Source: Malachius bipustulatus (taxonomy: Eukaryota > Arthropoda > Insecta > Coleoptera > Melyridae). From it: 64,000 nucleotides of DNA. Positions 35,901-46,100 of the stretch are shown piece after piece; position 1 is the stretch's first letter, and the number at the start of each line of letters is the position of its first letter. Location: NCBI GenBank assembly GCA_910589415.1, contig OU342638.1, positions 6,510,001 to 6,574,000 on the forward strand, read 5' to 3'. Position numbers and translations under genes: made by a program. The notes under the pieces were generated by a model. That model saw only the letters and a list, made by a program, of their open reading frames with translations, was not told where the DNA came from and ran no database searches.

Positions 35901-37036
35901 ACTTAGAAGACCTCCAGAGGAAAACCCGAACAACACTCACAAGACACAAACAACATCATCCTAAATCAGCCACAGAAAGGCTGACTCTACCTAGAGAGAT
36001 GGGGGGAAGAGGCCTTATTGACATACCCAATCTGCACCACAAACAGATAAATAATCTTCGAGAGTTCTTTCACGCAAAACAAACCACGTCCAAACTACAC
36101 AAAGCCGTAAATATCGCAGACAGAAACAACACACCTTTAAACCTACATAACAAAAACTTGGAGCTACACATAACAGATAATAATACAAAACAGCAGTCGT
36201 GGACCCAGAAGGAACTCCATGGGAGACACCCCCATGAGCTGAGCCAGAACCATGTCGACAAACAGGCGTCGAACAAGTGGCTTAGTTGTGGGAACCTTTT
36301 TGGGGAGACCGAAGGGTTCATGATTGCTATACAGGATCAAACAATAAATACTAAAAACTACAGAAAACATATACTCAAGGACACCACAATCACAGACGAT
36401 ACATGCAGAAAATGTCATTTATCACAGGAAACAATACAACACATTACAGCTGGATGCAGGATACTTACACAAACCGACTATCTACATAGACACAACCAGG
36501 TGGCGAACATTATACATCAAAAACTCGCAGCTCAGTACAAACTCATCGACATGTATACACCATATTACAAATACAACCCGCAAACAGTATTAGAAAATAG
36601 CACTCACAAATTATACTATGACAGAGCCATCATCACAGATAAAACAATTCATCATAACAGACCAGACATCACATTAATAGACAAAGAAAACAAAAATACA
36701 TACATAATAGATGTAGCGATACCCAATACACACAACTTGCAGAAAACGGACACCGAAAAACATACAAAATACATAGATCTAGCACAGGAGGTGCGGCGCC
36801 TCTGGAGGATGGACAGGGTAGTCATCGTACCGATAGTCTTGTCCTCTACAGGGGTTGTACCATATACACTACATAAAAGCTTACAGACACTCAAAATGCA
36901 CAAAAATACGTACATAGAACTACAGAAAGCCACAATAATAAGTACATGTCACATCGTTAGAAAATTTCTGTACGCAGACATACAAATAGATGAACATCCG
37001 ACACATTTAACAGAATTGACACAACACGCAAACTAA
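32881..37036 (+). pseudogene. R4/Dong copy B polyprotein, split by a MITE
   Basis: The frame is open from within copy A's tail, so the AAT microsatellite is read as a run of Asn; no true start codon is evident, which suggests 5' truncation. Coding runs to 34211, is cut by the MITE inside the RT N-terminal region, and resumes at 34918 (MPKNNNTENPTQYRP) to the stop at 37036. RT, CCHC and endonuclease motifs are the same as in copy A, with a few substitutions. The four bases missing from copy A are present here. It cannot give an intact RT because of the MITE. Confidence 0.9.
34212..34915. mobile_element. full-length hairpin MITE, 704 bp, TA duplication
   Basis: It begins CAGGGTGTTGATTTTCAAAG and ends with the inverse complement, flanked by TA at 34210-34211 and 34916-34917. 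The uninterrupted site is seen in copy A (CACATATATGATG at 30656). The two halves pair almost along their whole length (for example AATAATAAAGTCTGG against CCAGGCTTTATTATT), leaving only a small loop near 34530-34585. Confidence 0.95.
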
Positions 37037-38600
37037 ACACATGTAGTAGAACTTCTATGGCGACCTTGTCTTGGTGATAGCCCGACATGGTTGCTTGCCG
37101 CCGGGAGATGAGACCCGAGATGCTACATATATGCAGAAGAAATAATAATAATAATAATAAGATTACCTATACCCCAGTGGAAAAAATATATTGGTGCTAT
37201 ATTGGCTGAATATTGGTCGATATTGGTTAAATATTGATTACCTATATTGGGCCAATATCGAAGTGTTAACATTTTACAATAATTAGCCAATATTGTTTTG
37301 CAATATTGGGCCAATTTTTCAAACCAATATTGGATACATATTGTACTGCCAATATTGGATAATTATAGGATTTTTAATATTGGATACATATTGTACTGCC
37401 AATATTGGATAATTATAGGATTTTTAATATTGGATACATATTGTACTGTCAATATTGGATAATTATAGGACTTTAATATTGGATAGATATTTTATTGCCA
37501 ATTTTGGATAAGATCCCCCCCCCAGAGAATCAACATTATAGACTAATAAAAACATAATAATTCTGCGTATAAAATGATGCTTTAATCGTTAATAAATTAG
37601 CATACCTAAGTTATAAGTACATTGTAATTATTGAAAAAAAATTATTCCAAAATGTAGACACTATTTACAAAAACTAGACATTTTCTTCAGGGTGGGCCCT
37701 CTTTCTCTCCGTCCACCTTCTCGATCGCCACCAGTAGCCAAGCCAAGCAAACTTCCACTGACTTTGAAATGTTCGCCTCGGTTGCATCTTGAAACTAAAT
37801 TCTTCTGAAAGAATATCACATGCATTAATTCAGGACATAATATTCATATAAAAAAAATGCCTACTTATGATACGTTTTCCCGTATGGTTCGAGCTTTTTG
37901 GCGGGCACTGTATAATTTTTTATAAAATTATTTGATAAATTTAATATTTATTATAAACATCTACAATTTATTATAAAATGATAGATTAAAATATAAAACT
38001 TGAAGTCAAATAAGATGTTAAAAAGTGTCCTCAACGCTTCAGAAAATATAATAAGGGATAGGACCAACAGCTTGAAAAAATAAAACATTCATTTATCATT
38101 AATTTTGAGCGTAAGTATAAAGTTAGCACCGACATGTTTGGTTATCAGTTAACAAGGGACGTGCTGCAATGTGGCAAGGTGACAACATGCTGCACGCCTG
38201 CACTGCCTGATGCGTTTAAAAAAATAGTCCAGGGGCATGGTTTTTATGTAGCAACTTTTTCTAATATAAACTGTAATAAACATTTTTGCAATCTCTTAAG
38301 TTACCTACGACTTTATATAAAAAAATGTAGAAATGCATAGAACTCATCATGAATCCACAACCAAACCCATGAACTCACGTAAAGGCCGATTCACACTATA
38401 GGTCAAGCAACGATCCGGTCACGGTTCGGTCACGATCAGATCAAATGTGCCACTGTTCACACTGTATGGTCAGGTCAGGTGTTCAGTGTACCGCCATCCG
38501 TCTTTTTATAAGTTACAGAACACAGAAGTGACGTTTAATAAGTAATTTATTATCAACCTGGATTAATAGAATTAAAAGCCGTGTTTTAAACTTCGTTTAA

Positions 38601-40898
38601 ATGTTTAAGAACTTTTCAACAAAGGATCTAGCCATTATGGCGCTTGCATTAGACGAAGAAGAAAATGAGCGTCTAAAAAGAAAGGGCCCTAGGCGATTTT
38701 GGGTACATCCAATGTTGGAGAACAGAAAAAAAGAAGGAGAGTTCTTCACATTGTACAAGGAACTTATTGATGATGAAACAAAATTTTTCAATTATTTTCG
38801 GATGTCGAAAGATCAGTTTCATTATATTTTAAATACAATCTCAAAAGACATAAGTAAAACGAATACGACTTTTAGAGAAGCCATCACTCCAATCGAGAAG
38901 TTTGCGGTCTGTTTAAGGTAAGTAGCAGGTGGTAGTGAAAAACCTTATGATTTTTGAAAAATATATTATATTTTAACCTATCAAATACATTCTGTAGTAG
39001 AAATAAACATAACATGATTTGAAGTTCATAACAAAAAATAAAACGAGCTCTAATAAAAATAAGCTTTTTGTTCTCTGTTTAGAATTATTTGAATAAGAGG
39101 AAATCAATCAGTTGGTGGAGAAAATGCTTCATAATAGGAAGAGCAGGAAGGGGTGCTAGAATGTGAGGTGTTTGAAAGTGTAGTATATGTAGGAGACAAA
39201 ATAGGTACATTAACATGCTGATTACAATATGGATATCGATTATCAGGAACTATAGTTTGAAGTTGAGTTGGAGTAGTAGTTTGACATTGGTTGCTCTCAA
39301 TATTTATATATTTTTCTTCTATTTCGGATACTATGTTGAAAATTTTCTTTTTTGCCAAAAGCTTGTCACCAGGAGTAAACGTTTTTATTGTCTCTTTAAT
39401 TCCATCGAAAAAATGGTCTAACACATCTTTTTCATGAGGTTGTTGCGCATTTTTTTTCTCCTCAATAATGTATTTCATTAATGTTGAACTGGCAGTTTCA
39501 TGATAGGCAGAATTTTTTTTCCCCGCTGTCCTAGCACGTTTTCGATCTGGCTGTGAGGTTACACCTATGCTACCCACATGAGAAACTGCAGGACTATTTG
39601 AGATTTGAGACAAAGCTGGAGTTGCTGTCTGTGAGACATTATTAGACATTTGTGTGTCCTCTTCAATTAAGGCTTCATCTTCTACCAAATCATCACTGTG
39701 ATTACTCATCAAATCGTCGACGTTATCCAGTGAAGTCAGACGCCCTTTATCCTTCATATAAGGTAGCAAAAACGATAATTCGGCCTCGTGTTTCCATTTT
39801 TTCTCATTATCGGCGGCCTGCCCGGTCTTCGTTTTGCGAAAACGATATACTTTGCGGAATTGAGCGCGTATGGACTCCCAACGTTTCTTACAATATTCTG
39901 GACCTGTAAATAAGAAATACTGGTTACATTTTTATTATTTTAACGAAAGAGCAAAAATAATAGGTAATACAATGTAATGTTCTCTTTTTATTCGCAGGTA
40001 TCTAGCTACTGGAGATTCATTTAGAACAATTGCTTTCAGTTACCGGTTGGGACACTCGACTATCCAGAGTATTGTTTGTGAAGTTTGTGAAGCAATCATT
40101 AAAAATTTACTTCCATCTTGCATACCACCACCAACGAAAAAACGTTGGGAACAGATTGCAGACAAATTCTGGAAACTGTGGCAATTTCCTAACTGCATAG
40201 GTGCTTTAGATGGCAAGCATATCGAGATTGTTGCCCCCCATAATAGCGGTTCTAACTTTTTCAATTACAAAAAAACCTTTTCAGTAGTATTATTAGCATT
40301 GGTGGATGCAAATTATAAATTTATTGCAGTTGATATACGGTCGTACGGCAAAAATAGTGATGGGGGTATCTTTGCTAATTCCAAATTAGGCAGAGGTTTA
40401 GAGAATGGAAAACTGGACGTTCCAGAGGCGGCAGCGCTTCCGGGGACAAACGTGTTTGCACCTCATGTTATTATAGGAGATTCGGCATTTCCTTTGAAAA
40501 CGTATCTTATGAGGCCTTTTCCTGAAGTGCAGGCAAACACTGACATAACCAAAAGAATATTCAATTATCGCCTTTGCCGAGCTCGGCGAATTGTGGAAAA
40601 TGCATTTGGCATATTGGTGCAGAAATTTCGCATATACTTACGAAAAATTAATTCAAAGCCAGGTAATGTTGAAAACATTATTCTTACAACCTGCATTTTA
40701 CATAATTTTCTTCGTGGTGATTCTTCTATAACACATGAAGAACTAGTAGAAAAGCCAAATGATTCCTTGAGTATCTTACATGCATTGCCTAGGCATGGAG
40801 GCAACGCCCAGAGGGCTGCATTTGATCATAGAGAGACTCTAAAAACGTACTTTAATTCTAAAGCTGGGGAAGTTTCTTGGCAAGTGTTTAAAATTTAG
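38601..40898 (+). CDS. Harbinger DDE transposase (two exons)
   Basis: Exon 1 is 38601-38917 from ATG; the donor AAG|GTAAGT (38918) joins acceptor TTCGCAG to exon 2 at 39998-40898, phase kept. Total about 405 residues, normal for HARBI1-type transposases. Catalytic residues are visible: the first Asp in CIGALDGKHIEI, the second in IGDSAFPLKTYLMRPFP, and the Glu in RARRIVENAFGIL. It excises and reinserts the element with 3-bp TAA/TTA targets. The intron contains the last exon of the MADF gene on the other strand. No lesion seen. Confidence 0.9.
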
Positions 40899-41192
40899 AA
40901 TGTCCACATAAGTCATTTTAAATATAATGATTTTGTAACATCTTTCTATTTTTATAATTTTATCGATGATTTTATAATTGTATAAACAGATAATATGTAA
41001 TGTATTGAAGAAATTAAAACTAAATAACGAAACGATGTGTATATTTATTATAGGCAGATACTTACTTTTTTGTAGCTGAGTCGCCAATTCCCTCCACAGC
41101 TTTTGTTTGTGGCTGTTGTCGGAATATCTTTTATCGGCGAAGTTGTACAATTCTTCATGACATCGAACAAATTCAATCAATTCCTCATCCAT
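39104..41192 (-). CDS. Harbinger accessory MADF/Myb-like DNA-binding protein (two exons)
   Basis: Exon 1 is 41192-41066 (ATG at 41192, MDEELIEFVRCHEELYNF); donor GTAAGT reads inward from 41065; acceptor TTTACAG is at 39910-39904 and exon 2 runs 39903-39104. The junction keeps the MADF fold in frame (LQK, then CKKRWESIRAQFRKVYR, WKHEAELSFLLPYM). The tail is Ser/Thr-rich with a BESS-like helical segment (EKDVLDHFFDGIKETI). In Harbinger elements this partner helps the transposase enter the nucleus and bind the ends. Its intron contains transposase exon 2. Confidence 0.85.
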
Positions 41193-42540
41193 TGTTTGTG
41201 AGAATTTTTGTTCCACGCGCAATGAAATTTCAACGTCAGAGGTGTATTTTACTTCAATCAAAGCGTCGAACACGGAAGACGAACTGTGACCTGACCGTTC
41301 GGGGTGTACACACTATCGGCACCTACTGGTTTTTAAGCCACCGGTGCAGTCTCGGTCCGATCAAAATATCGTCGGAAAGAAATACCGGAGTCAATTGACT
41401 GGAGCGTGATCTGACCGTTCCTGATAATGTGAATAGTGCAATATAAAACGCTTGTAACAATATTTGATCTGATCGTGACCGAACCGTGACCGGATCGTTG
41501 CTTGACCTATAGTGTGAATCGGCCTTAACTCGACCATTATTAATAATAGAATAATTAAAATAAACTTACTTAGGTATTTCCAATTGGCACTGGATTCTTA
41601 TTAGAATCTGCTGTTTAGTAGTTAACAATAATATTATAACACAGTATCACAGTAACACAAGAAGTCTGTCGTAACACACTCGTAACTGATTGACTCATGA
41701 TGACTGAACTGAACTGAGACTGAAATATGTAAGGGAAAGAGAAGAGAGACGGATGCAACATGCAACGGCAAAGAACAAAGAAGAAATAAATAAGATGATG
41801 GAACGTGGTATGGTATAACAAAGGAAGATGAAGTAAGATGCCTGATCGACAGGTAAAATAGAGCAAGTGACGGGAAAGTGGATAGTTTATCCCTCCTTTT
41901 ACAAATAGACAAATTTTATATCTCTGTTTGTTCACGTGAAGGGCGCATGTGGTTATACCACAGGTACTGCTTGTAGGTATGGAATTTGACATTTTTGAAC
42001 TCTGAAATTATATGAACTAAAAATGTTGAAGACGACAAAAATAGTAGGACACGCATTTTAAAGTTTCCAAGTTTCAACTTTTGACTATGATACCTACCTA
42101 TATTAATAAAAATAAACTTCGTCTATTTTTTAATGTCATTATTTAATAGCAAAAATGCCTTCAAGTATGTTGAAAAAAATTTAAAGATTATATCTGGCCC
42201 ACATATATAGGTATACATACCTATAAGCAAAAGTAATAATCGTTAAGAAATTACGATTATTAAATAGAATTCAAAAATAGGTAATATTGGTCCAATATTA
42301 CACCAATAATAGCGAGTTTCGATGTTGCAAAATCAATATTGGGGCAAGATTGATTTGCCAATATACGTTACATATCTAGAGAAGTCATATAGCACCAATA
42401 TTGAATTGCCAATATTGGCATCCAATTTCACTTTCTATATTGCGCCAATATAGTATAGGGATTGGTAATATTGGCCCAACCGATCAATATAGTACCAATA
42501 TTTAGCCAATTTCTAGCCAATATTTCTTTCTACTAGGGTA

Positions 42541-42688
42541 TCTTGTATTGTATAGACCCAGTGTAAAAACTGAGAAAGATAGATAAATAAAGAATAATAA
42601 TAATAATAATAATAAGTAATGCTACATCATTCTTAGTTAAACCTATATCAATAAAAATTATGTAGGAACTTTTCAAAATAATCTAGGG
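42541..42688. other. inner Polinton fragment with (TAA)n
   Basis: A short stretch of Polinton DNA between the CCAATATTGG element and BEL2. It has an AATAAT run at 42590-42615, and its right end (42648-42683) is the continuation of the Cys-rich gene cut by BEL2. TAGGG at 42684-42688 is the BEL2 target duplication. Confidence 0.6.
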
Positions 42689-43166
42689 TGTTAAGTACAG
42701 CCTCAAATACTGTACCTATTTTCAAATTAAATTAATGGACTGTATTTATTTACGATACTGCCTGAAAATCCACCTACCTTCTCGAACTGAAGAGTGGGCT
42801 TCCTATCCTAGGCCTAGGTGATGGGTGATGAGTCTGGCTCCGATGTGGTCTCCAACGAATAACAGTGTGAAAAAAGACTTGAAAGGCACCACTGAATGCA
42901 AAAACAATAATTTTGTCGCGGCGCACCGAATTTCTTTTTGTCAGCGAATCTGACTCCTAATACCGACGATTGCCAAGTGGGCGCTCGATCTGCCCTCGCT
43001 CCGATCCGGCGAGTGGGGTTATCAGGCAATAATTACTCCCGATTCAAATTAAAAATTAAATTAATAACAAATAAAGGCACCTCTGTGACAGTGGAAAACC
43101 CGCAAAAAAAACAAAAAAGAAAAAGAATAACTATTTACAATATTTATAATTTGTGGGGCTTTAACA
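42689..43166 (-). repeat. BEL2 3' LTR
   Basis: 478 bp. On the plus strand it reads TGTTAAGTACAGCC to GGCTTTAACA. Slightly diverged from the partner at 48846-49318. Confidence 0.95.
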
Positions 43167-43194
43167 TTACCGCCCACCTAAAATGCCATGCATT

Positions 43195-46100
43195 TTACCG
43201 AAGATCCCCGCACGGGAGGGGACAGAGTTTCACCAATGGTCTCTGAATCAGACCCTTAGAGGTACGAATAGTTGCAACGCGTGCCACGTTATCCGAACCA
43301 CGATGCAGCTGTACGATCCGACCAATGCGCCATTTACAAGGAGGAAGCATATCATCCTTTATTAGAACCAGGGCATCCTCAGACGTATTTGACGGATGAT
43401 TCGTCCACTTGTTTCTCTGTTGCAAGGTATGTAGATACTCAACCCGCCATCGACGCCAAAAGTCCTGGTGCAGTCTCTGAATCAACTGCCATCGAGATAA
43501 CCGATTCAAAGGCAATTGTGTCAGATCGGGATCAGGGATGCAAGTTAATGGCTGTAAGGTTAGAAAGTGTCCTGGAGTTAGGACCGAGAGATCGTTTGGA
43601 TCTGAGCTCAAAGGGCATAGAGGGCGAGAGTTTAAAACGGCCTCAATTTGAACCAAAACTGTATAGAACTCTTCATAGGTTAGATTTTGTTCCCCAATAA
43701 CTCGGGATAAGTGAGTTTTCACCGACTTGATACCTGCCTCCCATAACCCACCGAAATGTGGGGCTGAAGGGGGATGGCAACACCATGTGATTTTCTCAAC
43801 TTCGACTACCTCCTTCATAAGATTATTAAGCTCCCGTTTAGCTCCAACAAAGTTTGTTCCCTGATCCGAAAATATTCGAGTGCAGCGCCCTCGACGAGCG
43901 ATGAATCGTCGGAGTGCAGCCAAAAAACAATCAGTAGTGAGGTCTGATGCCAACTCCAAATGGAGGGCTTTGGTCGTAAAACAAACGAACAAACAAAGAT
44001 AGGCCTTGTGGAGTACCCTGACAGACCGACCAGGACCTGTCTTGACATGAAACGGACCACCATAATCGACTCCCACAATTTGGAATGGCTTGACCTGATT
44101 AATCCGAACGGAGGGTAGCTCACCCATTGGTGGCTGATAAGTACTAGGCTTTACTCGAAAGCATTTCAAACAATTACTGAGCACCCGGCGAATGGCTCTC
44201 CGGGGTGACAAAATCCAAAAGTTCTGCGAAATTAAGAATTGAACTGTCTGAAGACCTGGATGTAGATGATCTTTATGCACCTTTTCGATAATTAATTCGG
44301 TAAGCCGATGCTTTTGAGGCAAGATCGCGGGATGTCGTTGGTCATAATTCAGACCCGATTTAGCGAGGCGACCGCCCACCCTGAGCACGCCATCTACCGC
44401 AATGAAAGGACTCAATTTTCGGAAGCCTTTAGGAATAGGTCGACCTTTCATAAGGTTTCCCAGAATATCGGTGAAAGAAACATGTTGAACGCGCTTAATT
44501 AGGACAAGTAGGGCCCTATGCAATTCTTGAGCGCTAAACGAACCACATATATTATCTCCCTTACACAAGGAAATAAATCGATTCACATAAGCAATGATAC
44601 GCTGAATTTTAGATAAGGAGGAATATTTGTCTAAAAGTTGATCGATATAATCCAAAGAAACAAAATTTACAAGAACGATTTTCTTCTCTTCCTCCAGAGA
44701 TGAAGGGGGCAAAGACGATGCAGATACATCAACCGGCCACTGGCTCTGTGGCAACTGGAGAATACTGGGTCCTTGCCACCACATGGAGCTGTTTACCAGC
44801 TCAGAAGGGAACAATCCCCGAGAAGCGCAGTCCGCAGGATTGTCACTTGAACTGATATGGTGCCACCTATGAGAAGGAACAAGATCTTGTATGATGCTCA
44901 CTCTATTGCCCACAAAAGTCTTCCAACGATGAGGTGATGACCTTATCCACGACAGAGCAATAGACGAATCTGACCAAGCGAAAATATTCTCACACGAGAT
45001 GATGGGAGAATAAGTTTTCCTCACAAACGAGGCTAATTTTGAAGTTAGAACTGCCGCGCATAATTCAAGCCTAGGCAGTGAGATACGCTTTAGTGGTGCC
45101 ACTTTGGACTTGGCGCAGATGAGCGAAACCTTTATGTCCCCATCGGGAAGCTCAAAACGAAGGTAGACTACACCTGCATAACCCCTTTCAGAACTATCTC
45201 CGAAGGCATGTAGTTGGCATGAACGATAGTTAGGAGGTATCACGTGACGAGGAATCGCCAAGTTTCTAAGAAGAGTAAGCTCCGATTTATATCTCTTCCA
45301 CTGCAGCAGAACGTCCTCAGGTGGCTCACTATCCCATTCAAGACCCAGCGTCCATAAATGCTGAATAAGAAACTTTGCCCGAAAGGTAAGCGGCGATAAA
45401 AAACCTAGTGGATCGAAAATCCTGGCTAACTCAGACAAAATATTTCTTTTGGTACAAGGTCTGGGAATAGCCTCCACTGTGTAGCTAAATATATCCTTTT
45501 CAGGAAACCACCTTAAACCCAGAACCTTAGTCACATTAGAATCCTTTTCATCAAACGAAAGAGAAGGACTTTGACGATGTGAATCGGGAATGCTACTAAG
45601 GAAGGTAGAACTATTGCTGCTCCACTTTCTCAACTCGAAACCACCCCTAGCCAACATTTGCGTTAGTTGATCTCTGATAAGTAAGGCGTCCTCTACCGAG
45701 GAGCAGCCCGAAATAATATCATCGACATATGTATCAGCAGAAATCACCTTCGAAGCGCTTTGAAATTCACTTCCTTCATCGTTAACCAACTGGAGCAAGG
45801 TTCGAAGAGCGAGGAAAGGCGCCGAAGAGACCCCGAAAATAACGGTCGTCAAGCGAAATTCCTCGACCGACTTTTGGGGAGAGCTTCTCCACAAAATCCT
45901 CTGATAATCCCAATGCTTCGAATGAAGTTTAATTTGCAAATACATCTGCTTTATATCCGCGGTAAATGCCACCGCATGTAGTCGAAATTTCAACAGCAAC
46001 GTTGCAATATCACTTTGCAGTTTAGGACCGACAAAAAGTTCACCATTTAAAGAATATCCATCGACCGTCCTGTAGGATGCATTAAAAACCACACGAATCG

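Larger units (their letters stand above)
32881..37159 (+). mobile_element. R4/Dong-type non-LTR retrotransposon, copy B (tandem)
   Basis: Copy B starts directly in the AAT tail of copy A (32881-32923) in the same orientation and ends at 37140 with the same 3' tail and (AAT)n. It contains about 290 bp of N-terminal coding absent from A, an 18-bp ATCATCTATC-type expansion near 33350, and a 704-bp MITE at 34212-34915. Confidence 0.9.
38383..41525 (+). mobile_element. complete PIF/Harbinger DNA transposon, 3143 bp
   Basis: Terminal inverted repeats AGGCCGATTCACACTATAGG (continuing GTCAAGCAACGATCCGGTCACGG, split here) pair exactly over at least 35 bp with the right end, flanked by TAA at 38380-38382 and 41526-41528. 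It encodes the two proteins typical of the superfamily, a DDE transposase and an Myb/MADF-type DNA-binding protein. All splice sites and frames look intact, so it may be recent. Confidence 0.95.
37163..42536. mobile_element. unclassified element with CCAATATTGG palindromes in both ends
   Basis: The left end reads ACCCCAGTGGAAAAAATA and the right end, inverted, ACCCTAGTAGAAAGAAATA. Both ends then carry dense TATTGGY/CCAATATTGG palindromes for about 300 bp (37180-37505; 42270-42530). The left end includes three tandem copies of a unit of about 60 bp (TGGATACATATTGTACTG; 37328-37500). A complete Harbinger (38383-41525) sits inside, so the element itself is about 2.2 kb. I found no target duplication and no transposase. 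37510-38380 and 41530-42260 hold no recognised gene. Confidence 0.6.

Noticed and set aside
41615..41992. Minus-strand frame of 125 codons
   Set aside because: No recognisable motif, not conserved, and partly compositional (Ser/Leu/Cys-rich); no support as a gene.
37180..42530. CRISPR-like array from the CCAATATTGG repeats
   Set aside because: Eukaryotic context, palindromic words with irregular spacing and no unique spacers of constant length.
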